A stretch of DNA of 64,000 nucleotides from OLB7 sp966250335 (GTDB lineage: Bacteria; Bacteroidota; Ignavibacteria; OLB7), in the NCBI GenBank assembly GCA_966250335.1, contig CBINGZ010000017.1, positions 1 to 64,000 of the forward strand. The letters are read 5' to 3'. The notes beneath the pieces are model-generated. The model made no database searches. It had not been told where the DNA came from and saw only the letters and a list, made by a program, of their open reading frames with translations. Shown one piece after another: positions 54,411-64,000 of the stretch. Positions within the stretch are counted from its first letter, which is position 1. Every line of letters begins with the position of its first letter. Position numbers and translations under genes: made by a program.

Positions 54411-57400
54411 CTACTGTCCCACGATGCGGAACCCACCCACGACGATCGAGAACTTCTTGATCGTCTCGGAGCCGTTCGGCGTCGTGATACGGGCGATCAG
54501 AAGCTGGCTCTGCGCCTGGCGGTTCGCCTTCGAGGCAAGATCCCAGGCGTCGACGGCGACACGTCCGTCGGCGTCGGGCGCCTTATGCTCGAGCGTCTGG
54601 AGAAGCTCTCCGGCGGCCGTGTAGATCTCGATCGTGCACTCGGCCGGCAGGCGCGTGAAGTAGATCCGGCGATCGTTGTTCGTGCGCTGGCCGATATGCG
54701 AGATCAGATACGGGTTCGGAACCACCTTGATCTGATCGAGCAGATCGTCGGTGTACTCGGAGAGAGCCGGCGTGATCTCCGGCACCGCCACGCGCACCGT
54801 CGCTCCAGGCTCCGGCAGGCCGAGGGCGCCGCCGGTGAAGTCCACGGTGAACTTGTCGTTGGCCTCGAACTCACGATCCGGCTTGCTGTCGGGGACCCAC
54901 TCGGGGCGGGTGATCGACTCGGGATTGCCCATGCCGGCGAAGTCGATCGAGATCTCGGCGCCGTTGACCATCAGCAGGTGCGTGAAGGAGACCTTGTGCG
55001 ACACTCCGTCGGCATCGACCACATCGTACTTGCCCGTGTAGTAGCGGCCGGGGGTTCCGATATATCCGGTTCCGTTGTTGATCGTGTAGCGCGTTCTGGT
55101 GAGCGCCCTCTCGCGGAGCGAGATCTCGAGCGTGTCGGCATCCTGCCATCCGAAGGCGTAGAGGCCGTACTCGCCCAGGCGGATGAGACGGGCCAGACGG
55201 ACCGTCGGATCGCTCGTGGTGTCGGCGTTCAGCTTCGCGCTCTGATCGGCCGGGAACTCGTAGTCGTACTGGATCGGCTCCTGCGTGATCTGGCCGTCGG
55301 TGCCGATCACGTCACGGGTGTAGCTGGCGACGTTCTTGACACGAACGTTCAGGTACTGCACGTTCGGAACCGTTATCGTCTTGCCGCTCTTCGTATACGT
55401 GATCGTCTCGGTGCCGCCCGGCAGGAATTCCACCTCGATCTTCGGCTGGCCTATGCTCGGTATCGAGTAGTAGAGACCTCCCGCCGTTCTGATCGTCTGC
55501 CCAAGGTACTGCACCTTCCCCACCACGTTCACGTTGGCGTCGCCGTTGGTGATCGTGGCCGGAGCGGTCTCGCTTGCCGGGTCGCCGAAGCGGCCGAAGC
55601 GGAGCGAATCGCCGAACTGCTGGAACGAGTAGTCGTAGGTCAGACCGAACGTTCCGCCGAAGATGCCGACGGTGCCGTAGATCGGCTGCTCGGAGCGCGG
55701 CAGGAACGTGCCGTTGAACGGAACACGGACCTGGCTGCGATCGATGTAGACCTTCGCCGCCGAATCATAGTAGCTCACGAAGCCGGTGTCCAGGTTTCTC
55801 GGAACGCTGTCCGCACGATCGCTCAGGTCGAAGTCGTGGGCCAGGTAGAAGCGCTGCAGCTCGCCGCCGCGCTTCAGGCTCCGCACGATCACCTCGGTGG
55901 TGTACCAGAGGTTCTGCACACCCAGGCGGCGCAGATCGGTCGGGAAGAACTGGAACTCGAGCGTGTCGCCGCCGAAGAGCTGGCCGAGACGCATTTCATC
56001 GAACACGTTGAAGCGGACGTTGCGGATACCGCCGAGACCGTCGGAGGAGATCACCTCCGGCGTGGCGCGACGTCCGGCGGGCGGGGCCTCCGGCGTGGCA
56101 CGGACCTCGTTGATACCGGCCAGACCGGTGTTCGTCTTCGACGGCGTCCCTTCACCCGGGCTTCCCTCATCGTATGCGAGCACACGATAGTAGTAGTCGA
56201 CGTTGTTGATCAGCTTCTCGTTCGTCGTCAGGTTGGAGGGATTCTCCGTCACCTGGCCGTCGAAATTGTCGTCGCCCACGTCGATGAACGTACGGCCGTT
56301 CGTGACGCTGTCCATGATCTCGGAGATCGCATCGCGCACCACGTCGCGGATCGCCTTGTTCTGGTAGCGACCGTTGTACTTCGGATCGGCGTACGTTCCG
56401 GAGTTGAAGAGGGTCGAATCGTCCGAGCGATCGTTGAACGGATCGAACTTGAAGTAATAGGTGTAGATCGAATCGATGATGCGGTTCGTCGGACGCAGCG
56501 AGTCGGAGAGCCCCGGACGACGGATCGTATCGACGGCCCTGACCTGCGTCAGCTGGACGCCGATACGGCGGCCCTGCGCGTCGACCAGATTACCCTGGGT
56601 GGTATCGACGTCGGCGAGCATCGGCAGACGCCACCAGGCGCCCAGGATGCGCATGTCGTTGTTGCGCCATGCCGCGTTCCGCAGCGCGCTGTCCGGCATC
56701 GCCGGAAGCGGCACACCGCCGATCGTCTTCCATCCGATATTCCATCCCTGGATCGAGTCGGTCTGGGTGAACCCGTTGACCGCGCGACGCGTCCGCTGGA
56801 TGGTGTAGCCCGAGAAGTCGAGGCCGCGCTCCAGAAGGTCGATCGAGCGCTCGGAGAGGGTATCCCAGTGGAGCTCGATGCCGGCGTTCAGCGGCTTCCA
56901 GGTGACGTTGGCCGGATCGGGCGGGGTCGGAGCCTTGAAGTTGTTGTCGTAGACCGACTGGGCGAAGGTGTCCAGGTCGATCAGGCGCTTCATGTTCTCC
57001 CACTGGCCTGTCGTCGGCACCTCGGCCACGCCGGGGTTGTTCGGGTCGTATCCGTTGGCAAGGATGAGACCGACCACGACACGCGCCGTGTCGTGCGGGA
57101 GCATGTTGAACGTTCCGGTGGACATCAGGAAGCGCTTGTCGCCGCCGCCGTTGTCGCCGTCGCGGGTGATCGTCTCCATGAAGTTGTAGCGCTCTTCCGG
57201 GGTCGTCGGATCGATCTGAATGATCCAGTTGCGGAAGGTGCGCAGGCCGAGCTGCTCGCTCTGCGAGTAGAACTTCTTGTCCTTGCGGATAAAGCCGTTG
57301 TCGTCGATCGCAGGGCTCTCAAGGAAGTCGAACCCGATATATCCGAACGTGCGGGTCTCATCCTCCGACCACTGCACGCCCATGTTCAGCGTGTCGTTCT

Positions 57401-58352
57401 CCTTGCGCTCGATGGCGATCTTGGTGTGGTCGTTGGCCGGTTCGCCGATATCCATATCCATGGCCGGGGCCATCACGCAGTCGTAGAGCGTGTCGCTGGA
57501 CATGTTGATGATGCTGTACTTCAGGAAGACGAAATCCTTGTAGAGACCGAAGCCCCACGAGTAGATCGTCTGCTCCACCTGGATGCCGAGGGGATATCCC
57601 TGCTTCTGGGCAAGGCCCTTACCGATTTCGTACTGGCCGAGATCGGTATCCTTGAAGGTCGAGAAGATATCTTCCTGCGAGATGATTGCCGGACCCTTGC
57701 TGTAGGTTTCGCGATTCCGCAGGGTCAGGTCGTCGATATAGAAGCCGAAGTAGCGGTCCACCTTGAGCGAGTCGCCGGGATTGGTATCCCAGATCGGCCA
57801 GTTGGCGCCGCTGTTGATCTTGTCGCGGTTGTCGATCGGCTGGCCGGTGAAGCTGTTGTACTCGGTCGAGTGGTAGACGCGATACTTGTTGATCGCCTCC
57901 ACACCCTCGTCCACCGACGACTTGTCGATCGGATAGGTCACGCGCCCCGGCACCATCCACGATGCGCCGGAGTTCGGGTTGTAGCTGATGACGGCCATCT
58001 TGCGAAGGGTGTCGCTGACACGCTTCTTGGCGCCGAACCAGACGCCGCCGCCGAAGATGTAGGCCTTGCCCGAGCCGCGGGGCCAGAGGCCGCCTGCCTG
58101 GCTACGGACGACGTTGAGGCCGAAGATGCCGTAGTTGGAGGAGACGAACTCGATATTCGAGACGTTGTTCCTCACGATCTCGAACACGGTGTTCGGGACG
58201 CGCTGCACCACCGGACCCTGCTTCCCCTTCTCCTCGGTCTGCCCTTTCGCCTGACCGTTCTTCGTCTTGCCGAAGGCCTCGCCCGGCGACAGCAGCAGCA
58301 CCAGGGCCGCCAGCGCCGTCAGTAGGCCGATGCCAAAAGTTCGCAGATTCAT
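54411..58352 (-). CDS. Large secreted surface protein with T9SS-like C-terminal domain (1313 aa)
   Basis: A 1313-residue protein with signal peptide (GIGLLTALAALVLLLSPGEA). A short Lys/Gln-rich segment and a beta-rich body follow, with repeated aromatic motifs (SSNYGIFGLNVV; GGVWFGAKKRVSDTLRKMA; SWGFGLYKDFVFLKYSIINM). The body also has Fn3-like parts (PDPANVTWKPLNAGIELHWD; NLTTNEKLINNVDYYYRVLA, then YDEGSPGEG). The C-terminal 100 residues are a FlgD-like/T9SS-type sandwich (IKVVPNPYLISHIG; FTRLPAECTIEIYTAAGELL). AAGGAAGTG lies before the ATG at 58352. It sits between the PorV-like barrel and a TonB receptor on the same strand. A cargo, sheath or ligand-capture role at the surface is inferred from this setting. 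Confidence 0.88.
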   Translation of the reverse strand: MNLRTFGIGLLTALAALVLLLSPGEAFGKTKNGQAKGQTEEKGKQGPVVQRVPNTVFEIVRNNVSNIEFVSSNYGIFGLNVVRSQAGGLWPRGSGKAYIFGGGVWFGAKKRVSDTLRKMAVISYNPNSGASWMVPGRVTYPIDKSSVDEGVEAINKYRVYHSTEYNSFTGQPIDNRDKINSGANWPIWDTNPGDSLKVDRYFGFYIDDLTLRNRETYSKGPAIISQEDIFSTFKDTDLGQYEIGKGLAQKQGYPLGIQVEQTIYSWGFGLYKDFVFLKYSIINMSSDTLYDCVMAPAMDMDIGEPANDHTKIAIERKENDTLNMGVQWSEDETRTFGYIGFDFLESPAIDDNGFIRKDKKFYSQSEQLGLRTFRNWIIQIDPTTPEERYNFMETITRDGDNGGGDKRFLMSTGTFNMLPHDTARVVVGLILANGYDPNNPGVAEVPTTGQWENMKRLIDLDTFAQSVYDNNFKAPTPPDPANVTWKPLNAGIELHWDTLSERSIDLLERGLDFSGYTIQRTRRAVNGFTQTDSIQGWNIGWKTIGGVPLPAMPDSALRNAAWRNNDMRILGAWWRLPMLADVDTTQGNLVDAQGRRIGVQLTQVRAVDTIRRPGLSDSLRPTNRIIDSIYTYYFKFDPFNDRSDDSTLFNSGTYADPKYNGRYQNKAIRDVVRDAISEIMDSVTNGRTFIDVGDDNFDGQVTENPSNLTTNEKLINNVDYYYRVLAYDEGSPGEGTPSKTNTGLAGINEVRATPEAPPAGRRATPEVISSDGLGGIRNVRFNVFDEMRLGQLFGGDTLEFQFFPTDLRRLGVQNLWYTTEVIVRSLKRGGELQRFYLAHDFDLSDRADSVPRNLDTGFVSYYDSAAKVYIDRSQVRVPFNGTFLPRSEQPIYGTVGIFGGTFGLTYDYSFQQFGDSLRFGRFGDPASETAPATITNGDANVNVVGKVQYLGQTIRTAGGLYYSIPSIGQPKIEVEFLPGGTETITYTKSGKTITVPNVQYLNVRVKNVASYTRDVIGTDGQITQEPIQYDYEFPADQSAKLNADTTSDPTVRLARLIRLGEYGLYAFGWQDADTLEISLRERALTRTRYTINNGTGYIGTPGRYYTGKYDVVDADGVSHKVSFTHLLMVNGAEISIDFAGMGNPESITRPEWVPDSKPDREFEANDKFTVDFTGGALGLPEPGATVRVAVPEITPALSEYTDDLLDQIKVVPNPYLISHIGQRTNNDRRIYFTRLPAECTIEIYTAAGELLQTLEHKAPDADGRVAVDAWDLASKANRQAQSQLLIARITTPNGSETIKKFSIVVGGFRIVGQ

Positions 58353-58484
58353 GGTCACTTCCTTATATGATATAAATATTTCGCTATGCGATGTGCTCCG
58401 GTTTCCGCCTCCCCCGCTCCGGAACCGCCGTGATCGGAGGCTCCGGAGCATCTGAGAGACCTTGTCCGCAACGGCGTACAGGGC

Positions 58485-61400
58485 TTAGAACTGGACCTTG
58501 AACCCGAGCGCGATGGTGCGCGGGGTCTGATAGTTGCCGCGGTTCCCCTGGATCGTGGCGACGATCCGCTGGTAGCCCTCGTACTTCTCGGCCTGGGTGA
58601 CCACGCCGTCCAGGTTCAGATCGGAGTACGGCGAGTAGAGACGGTGGCCGTAACGGTCGTACTGCTGGTTGTCGAACGTCTCGGGACGGGCCGGATCGAT
58701 CGTCCGGTAGTAGTTCGTCGCCGTGAAGTCGCCGCGGCCGCGGTTCAGGCTTGTGCCGTTCTGATCGGGGCTGCCGGTGGTGGCGTAGTAGCCGACCGCG
58801 CCCGTGTTGTTGAACACGTTGGTGACGTCGGCGAAGACGCTGAACTGAAGTTCACCCATCGACTCGCCGAAGAGGTCGCGCAGGTAGAAGCCGCGCTCCA
58901 GGTGGAGTTCCGTGTTGAACGAGGAAGGACCACGCTCCGAGTTGAACTCGCCGATCTGCTCGCCGCGCGTGTTCGTGCGGGTGTACGGGAGTCCCGTGCC
59001 GAAGACCGCCGTCAGGTTCGCCGTGAAGTTCTCCAGCAGCTTGATGCCGCCGATCGACGGTCCCTGACCGTCACCGTAGCGAAGCTGGAGCGAGGCGTTC
59101 GCCTTGTGGGTCTGGTCGTAGCCGAGCGGGAACTCGAAGAGGGGAACCGTGCGCTGCTCGCCGGTGTACGGATCGGGCTGGCCGATCAGCACGCCGTAGT
59201 TCGCGGCCGGGCTCGATGCCGTGCCGACCGCCTTCTGCAGCGTGTAGTTGACCTCGGCGAAGAGGTTGTCGGTGACCGCGCCGCGAACCTGAACCTCAAG
59301 ACCGCGGACGTTGCCGTATTCCTGCACCGTATAGATGATATACGGGCTCGGAATCGCCGGCACGTAGGTCACGCCGGACTGGTTGAAAATATCGCGATAG
59401 AACGCATTGATATCGAGGTAGTAGTCCTCGGCGATCTGGGCCTCGTAGCCCATCTCGTACGAGAAGACCTTCTGCGGATCGATATCGGGGTTGCCGAAGA
59501 GCTGGTTGCCGCGCTGCGCGTCGCCGTAGGCGTTGTCGTAGAGCAGGTTGAAGTCGGGCATCTTGAACATCATCGCGAAGTTCACGCGGAACTGCGACTG
59601 CTCGGTGATCGGGTAGCTCACGCCGATACGCGGGCTCACCTGGAACTTCATGCTGGCGTCGCCGACCGAGTCGAGCGACTGGAGGACCTCACGCGTGTTG
59701 CGGCGGCGGGTCGGAGCCGACTGCGTGTTCGGGTTCGTGAAGTCGAACCGCACGCCCGGCGAAAAGACGATCGACTTGTAGTCGAACTGCGTGCTCACGT
59801 AGAGCGCGCCGCGCCACGGCTGGTACGGGTTGCTCAGGAAATTGGCCAGGCGGCCGGTCGTGTCCTTCGACTTGAAGTAGGGCGCGTCGTAGCCGTAGAC
59901 GTCGAAGAACGGGTTCGTCTCCCACGGATTGGAGTTGCTGTGGCGACGAAGCGTGAACGTCTCGAAGTCGATACCGGTCTTGATGCGGGTGTTCACATCC
60001 CCCAGGTCGATGCGGGTCTCATAGGCGGCGTTCACGGCAATCGTGCTCGACTCGCGGAGCTCCACACCGTCGCCGTTGCCGTGGACCGGGAAGTTGAGAT
60101 CGGTCAGACCGTACGGGTTCTTGCTGGCGCCCGGCGAATCCTGCCCCTCGTAGAGGCCGGTGATCGGGTTGCGCGAGAAGGAGGTGTACGGCTCGGAGTT
60201 GTACTGGTTCAGCACGATCTCCGTCTGCGGAAGGTCGTAGTTGTCCAGAACGATATTGCCGTCGGCGTCGACCGGCTCCGGAATATCGTAGACATCGAAG
60301 ATTCCGTACTCCTTCGACTCGTCCTTCTTTCCGATATGGTACTTGTTCTGCACATAGGAGGCGGTGACCTCCAGGAAGCTCGTCTCATCCAGCGTGTGGA
60401 AGTAACGGGCCATGTAGCGATCGATTTCGGTGTTCTCGTCGGGCGCCTGCATCGCCCCTTCCTTCAGGGTCCTGATGGTGTCGTAGTTGGCGACGCCGCC
60501 GGAGCTGTCGCGGAAGAAGACCGGGTTGTCGAACTTGTAGATATCGCCCCATCCACCGAGTTCGCGGCTGGTGCGTCCCATTTCACCACCCAGCTCCACG
60601 TAGATCTCGTCGGTGACGTTGACCTTGAACTTCGCGTTCAGGTTCCTGACCATCGCCTCCTGTCCGGGAAGGTGGCCGAGGTTGCTCGGGGTGAGAGCGA
60701 AGCCCCAGAGCTGCTGGGCGATCGGAGCGCGGGCGCGGGCGAACTCGTCGGTCATGTCGTAGACCTGGTAGCCTGCGCCGAGGTACTTGATCGGCTCATA
60801 CTTGCCGGTCAGATAGAACGTCATGCGGTCCCATCCCGGGATCGGTCCGCCGAACGCGAATTCATAGAGCTGACGGCCGGAGCCTTCGAGCTTGGCGGCC
60901 GGGAGCGTCGTGTCGACCGTGGTCCCGACCTTCCTCACCGTGAGGGGGTCGCTCTGGCCGTAGAGGGCCGGAAGCGGGGCACGGAATTTGAATGTTCCCT
61001 CGTAGCGGTCGTTGCGTCCGGAACGCGTCACCGAGTTGACCACGCCCGAAAGGACGTCGCCGTACTGGGCGTCGAAGCTGGAGGCGATGACCTGAACCTC
61101 CTGGATCGCGAGGTTCGAGACCGTCGGATAGAGACGGGCCGAGGTGGTGCCGAAGGCACCCATGAAGGGGTCGCCGATGCTGACGCCGTCCACACGGACC
61201 GAGGTCTCGGTGGCGCGTCCGCCGCGGATGCTGATGCCGTTCTGTCCCGCCGTGCTGGCGCCGTTCTCAAGGGCCACGGCGTCGATCATCGAGACGCGCG
61301 TCGTGTTCTGAAGATCTTCGGCGTCGATCGTCCGCACGGTGCCGGTCTTCTCCGGCACGATGACACGGTTGTCGGTGATGACGAGCTCCTTCCCCTGAAC

Positions 61401-61718
61401 AGCCTTGGTGGAGATCTTCACGTTCATCTCGGTCGTCTGATTGACGGAGATGCGGATCTTCCGGGAGGTGGGCTGGTAGCCGACGGCGGTCACGTTGACC
61501 TCATAGTCGCCCGCACGGATGCCGGCGATCGTGAACTTTCCGTCGGGAGCCTTGGAGAACCCACCCTGGGTGGTGCCGACGATCCGGATCGTCGCGCCGA
61601 CGACGGGCTTCCCCTCATCATCGGACACCTTGCCGGTAAGCGTGCCCGTGATCTGGGCAAGCGCCGTTATCGGTGCCAGAACCATGCACGCGGCCAAGCA
61701 TAGTAGCTTGTGTTTCAT
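58485..61718 (-). CDS. TonB-dependent receptor, large paralogue 1
   Basis: A 1077-residue outer-membrane receptor. A signal peptide (MKHKLLCLAACMVLAPITAL) is followed by a carboxypeptidase-like domain (GTLTGKVSDDEGKPVVGATI; GFSKAPDGKFTIAGIRAGDY), the plug (RTIDAEDLQNTTRVSMIDAV; GQNGISIRGGRATETSVRVD; DAQYGDVLSGVVNSVTRSG) and a long barrel ending TIALGFKVQF. The ATG at 61718 has AGGAG seven bases upstream. Inside the barrel are acidic surface loops such as LNLDGVVTQAEKYEGYQR. The second receptor in the window, 750 bases upstream, matches it closely over the visible barrel half. Confidence 0.94.
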   Translation of the reverse strand: MKHKLLCLAACMVLAPITALAQITGTLTGKVSDDEGKPVVGATIRIVGTTQGGFSKAPDGKFTIAGIRAGDYEVNVTAVGYQPTSRKIRISVNQTTEMNVKISTKAVQGKELVITDNRVIVPEKTGTVRTIDAEDLQNTTRVSMIDAVALENGASTAGQNGISIRGGRATETSVRVDGVSIGDPFMGAFGTTSARLYPTVSNLAIQEVQVIASSFDAQYGDVLSGVVNSVTRSGRNDRYEGTFKFRAPLPALYGQSDPLTVRKVGTTVDTTLPAAKLEGSGRQLYEFAFGGPIPGWDRMTFYLTGKYEPIKYLGAGYQVYDMTDEFARARAPIAQQLWGFALTPSNLGHLPGQEAMVRNLNAKFKVNVTDEIYVELGGEMGRTSRELGGWGDIYKFDNPVFFRDSSGGVANYDTIRTLKEGAMQAPDENTEIDRYMARYFHTLDETSFLEVTASYVQNKYHIGKKDESKEYGIFDVYDIPEPVDADGNIVLDNYDLPQTEIVLNQYNSEPYTSFSRNPITGLYEGQDSPGASKNPYGLTDLNFPVHGNGDGVELRESSTIAVNAAYETRIDLGDVNTRIKTGIDFETFTLRRHSNSNPWETNPFFDVYGYDAPYFKSKDTTGRLANFLSNPYQPWRGALYVSTQFDYKSIVFSPGVRFDFTNPNTQSAPTRRRNTREVLQSLDSVGDASMKFQVSPRIGVSYPITEQSQFRVNFAMMFKMPDFNLLYDNAYGDAQRGNQLFGNPDIDPQKVFSYEMGYEAQIAEDYYLDINAFYRDIFNQSGVTYVPAIPSPYIIYTVQEYGNVRGLEVQVRGAVTDNLFAEVNYTLQKAVGTASSPAANYGVLIGQPDPYTGEQRTVPLFEFPLGYDQTHKANASLQLRYGDGQGPSIGGIKLLENFTANLTAVFGTGLPYTRTNTRGEQIGEFNSERGPSSFNTELHLERGFYLRDLFGESMGELQFSVFADVTNVFNNTGAVGYYATTGSPDQNGTSLNRGRGDFTATNYYRTIDPARPETFDNQQYDRYGHRLYSPYSDLNLDGVVTQAEKYEGYQRIVATIQGNRGNYQTPRTIALGFKVQF

Positions 61719-62466
61719 TCGGACACTCCTATGAATGATGTATTGCGCAGAGATGTGAAGTATATCGTAGAAGTTCTTTTGGTATCGTCGATATCGATAA
61801 TGTCGGCTGGAATCCCCTCTTCCAGCCACCCCCGAAACTTCGGGACGGTCCCGTCGTAGGGCCCTCCCGACCGTCACGGCTCACTCACCCGTGATCCCCG
61901 CGGTCGCGTGCGCGCGAACCCCGGTACCCTCCCCCGCGATACGCCGATCCCCTCCGATCGGTAACGGCACGGATCGAATGTCCCCTTCAGTAAGGGGAGG
62001 CGGTTCAGGGGGCTTGGAGGATTGAAGTTCCGAAGATCGACATCCGGGGACCGGAGATCCCGGCGGTCGAGGTCCGGAGACGGGCTGGAAACTCTCGCAA
62101 GAGCGGCGCGTTTGCGTTCGGGTAGGATATTCGTGTCGCGACAGAACGCCGAATATAGCCCGTAACAACCCCATTCACAAGATTCAGGCCCCCCTCTTCC
62201 GACCCCGATCAGGGCCGGATCATACTCACCGCTTTCGCTCTTTCCACGTTCAGGGACAAATTACACGGAACCCGGAGAAAAGTTACTCGTCAAAAAAGGC
62301 CGCGTTTCAGGGGATTTCATCCCTCCACCTCTCACTCCTTTACCTGCAATTCTCCCCGTCAGAGAAGATTCCACGGCGGCAGAGCCCCGGGCCGTCACCG
62401 GCTGGAGAGGCCCGGGAGATCTGTATCAATACGTTCGGTATGGGGCCGATCGAAGCCCCGACCGAC
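61719..62466. other. 748-bp gap between the tandem TonB receptors
   Basis: Upstream region of the first receptor and downstream region of the second. It holds a TCGATATCGA palindrome near 61788-61797, a GC-rich stretch with many GGATC/GGTCC-type repeats near 61900-62090, and a weak hairpin at 62386. The one open frame of note (61881-62174, minus) is proline/serine-rich and not convincing. Confidence 0.5.
62386..62416 (-). terminator. Weak hairpin after the second TonB receptor
   Basis: CCCGGGCC pairs with GGCCCGGG (8 bp) around a 15-base loop, 51 bases past the stop at 62467, with no T-run. Confidence 0.4.
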
Positions 62467-64000
62467 TCAGAACCGCAGCTTGAATCCGACCGACACGGTC
62501 CGCGGCGTCTGGTACGATCCCCGCATCCCCTGGATCGTGGTGACGAACCGCTGGTACCCCTCGTACCGCTCGGACTGGGTCACCACACCGTCCAGATTCG
62601 CGTCGGCGTAGGGATTGTACATCCGGGTGCCGTAGCGGTCGTACTGATCGGAGCCGAACGTCTCCGGCCGCGCCGGGTCGACATCCTTATAGTACGGGGT
62701 CGCCGTGAACTCTCCGATGTTCAGGTCGAGCGACCGTCCGTCCAGATCGGGGCTTCCGGAGACCGAGAAGAGCGACCCGCCGACATTGCGCGAAAAGTTC
62801 ACCGAAACCGGGCCGGTCGAGTTGAGCAGATTGAAGATATCCGCGAAGAGGCTCAGCTCCAGATTTCCGACCGACTCGCCGAAGAGATCCCTCAGCTTGA
62901 ATCCCCGCTCGATATGCGCCTCGGTGGTGAAGGTCGAGGGGAGCCGCATCCCGTTGAACTCCGAGATCTGCGCCCCGCGCACCGTCTCCAGCGTGTAGGG
63001 AAGCCCGGTGGCGAAGACCCCGTTGACGGTGATCAGCGTGTTCTGCAGAAGCCTGATTCCCCCCACCGACGGCCCCTCCCCATCCTTCCATGCCAGACCG
63101 AGCGAAAGGTTCAGTTTGTGGGTCTGGTCGTAGTTGAGGGGATATTCCGTCAGCGACACCTCCCGTGCCTCCCCGGTGTAGGGGTCGGTCTCGCCGATCG
63201 CCGACGCATAGCTCCCGGCCGGGCTGGTCGCCGTCCCCACCGCCTTCTGCAACGTGTAGTTGACCTCCGCGCGGATATTGTCGGCCATCCGTCGTCCGGC
63301 CGTCACCTCCAGCCCCCGGACGTTGCCGAACTCGGCGACGCTGTAGAGGGTGTAGGGGTTCGGGACGGCGGGGATGTAGGTCACGCCGGTCTGATTGTAG
63401 ATGTCGCGATAGTAGGCGGCGACGTCCAGATAATAGATCCTTTCGATGTCGACGCTGTAGCCGATCTCGTAGGAGAACTGCCGCTCGGGAGAGATCGAGG
63501 GATTGCCGAAGAGCTGGTTGCCGCGCTGCGCGTCGCCGTAGGCGTTGTCGAACATGATGTTGAAGTCGGGCCGCTTGAAGAGCATCGCGAAGTTCACGCG
63601 GAGCTGCGAATCGTCGGTGATCGGGTAGCCGACCGCCACTCTCGGGCTCACCTGGAATTTCAGCGGGGCGTCTCCCCCCTTGTCGAGCGACGCCAGCACC
63701 TCGCGGAACGTGCCGCGGCGGGTCGGCGGGGCGAAGGTGTTCGGATCGTAGAAGTCGAAGCGGACGCCGGGCTGGAAGGTGATCGACTTGTAGTCGAACG
63801 CGCCGCTCACGAAGACGGCCCCCTCCCACGGCGTGTAGGAGTTGGCGAAGAACTCCTCCAGCTGCCCCGAGGTATCCTTGTAGCGGAAGTAGCCCGCCTC
63901 GTAGCCGTAGATGTCGAAGAACGGGTTCTGGTCCCACGGGAGCGAATTGCTGTGCCGGCTCAGATCGTAGATCGATATGTCGCCTCCCACTCTGACCCGT
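62467..64000 (-). CDS. TonB-dependent receptor, large paralogue 2 (partial, cut by window end)
   Basis: The C-terminal half (510 residues) of a second large TonB receptor; the reading frame runs open past base 64000, so the first ATG/GTG seen (63990) is internal. It parallels the barrel of the 58485 receptor throughout: SRHSNSLPWDQNPFFDIYGY, FRVNFAMLFKRPDFNIMFDN, YGDAQRGNQLFGNP, GNVRGLEV, AEVNYTLQKAVGT, and the end SYQTPRTVSVGFKLRF. The signal peptide, carboxypeptidase-like domain and plug are outside the window. The close match suggests a tandem duplication that has since diverged in loops. Confidence 0.93.
   Translation of the reverse strand, partial: RVRVGGDISIYDLSRHSNSLPWDQNPFFDIYGYEAGYFRYKDTSGQLEEFFANSYTPWEGAVFVSGAFDYKSITFQPGVRFDFYDPNTFAPPTRRGTFREVLASLDKGGDAPLKFQVSPRVAVGYPITDDSQLRVNFAMLFKRPDFNIMFDNAYGDAQRGNQLFGNPSISPERQFSYEIGYSVDIERIYYLDVAAYYRDIYNQTGVTYIPAVPNPYTLYSVAEFGNVRGLEVTAGRRMADNIRAEVNYTLQKAVGTATSPAGSYASAIGETDPYTGEAREVSLTEYPLNYDQTHKLNLSLGLAWKDGEGPSVGGIRLLQNTLITVNGVFATGLPYTLETVRGAQISEFNGMRLPSTFTTEAHIERGFKLRDLFGESVGNLELSLFADIFNLLNSTGPVSVNFSRNVGGSLFSVSGSPDLDGRSLDLNIGEFTATPYYKDVDPARPETFGSDQYDRYGTRMYNPYADANLDGVVTQSERYEGYQRFVTTIQGMRGSYQTPRTVSVGFKLRF

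Noticed and set aside
61881..62174. 97-residue minus-strand frame between TonB receptors
   Set aside because: Pro/Ser/Arg-rich with no start signal; looks like GC-rich noise.

Overview
The window looks like a GC-rich member of the Bacteroidota/FCB superphylum, most likely near the Kapabacteria/Ignavibacteria-Chlorobi branches (placement inferred). Evidence: several secreted proteins end in a type IX secretion (T9SS) type A sorting domain; there are three TonB-dependent receptors with carboxypeptidase-like N-terminal domains, a DUF4249 partner lipoprotein, a PorV/PorQ-family barrel, a GWxTD-domain protein, and a Gram-negative lipid A/KDO/heptose gene set. Many genes lack a clear Shine-Dalgarno sequence, as is common in this group.

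Region 1 (1-15,016) is accessory and almost wholly on the minus strand. It holds a truncated IS1595-type transposase, two tail-to-tail YodC-like small genes, two T9SS-type surface proteins (one of 1623 aa), and a plasmid- or phage-like replication module: HTH protein, primase-helicase, TubC-docking-like protein, two overlapping small genes and two proteins of unknown function. The region abuts the 3' end of tRNA-Val(GAC), a typical integration site, but no integrase is visible. It contains three repeat systems that ordinary genes do not explain: iteron-like repeats at 9373-9446, GTGAC-type sites inside the primase-helicase gene, and an elaborate leader before the gene at 14741.

Region 2 (15,017-30,777) is chromosomal. 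It carries tRNA-Val, a lipoprotein, a GT-C mannosyltransferase-like gene coupled to an RsbW-like kinase, an outer-membrane barrel, aspartokinase, methionyl-tRNA synthetase, a CNNM/CorC-type protein, a DUF4383-like protein, a monoheme c-type lipoprotein, another lipoprotein, a T9SS cargo protein and tRNA-Lys(CTT). A small two-gene cassette (31,085-31,805) follows tRNA-Lys.

Region 3 (31,942-46,317) contains a minus-strand run plsY-gpsA-waaA-larC-DUF1361-ugd (phospholipid start, KDO transfer, nickel-pincer cofactor, UDP-glucuronate). On the plus strand there are a stand-alone second half of ClpB and a TonB receptor/DUF4249 pair, followed by an outer-membrane DUF5723-like protein, a small ABM-like protein and a CoA-binding protein.

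Region 4 (46,605-64,000) is an envelope region on the minus strand. It has a GH2-like protein that has lost both catalytic glutamates and carries six membrane helices, then an LPS-type run (GWxTD protein, LpxL-like acyltransferase, GT9 heptosyltransferase, small membrane protein). It ends with an outer-membrane locus of a PorV-like barrel, a 1313-aa secreted protein with a T9SS-like end, and two tandem paralogous TonB receptors, the second cut by the window edge.
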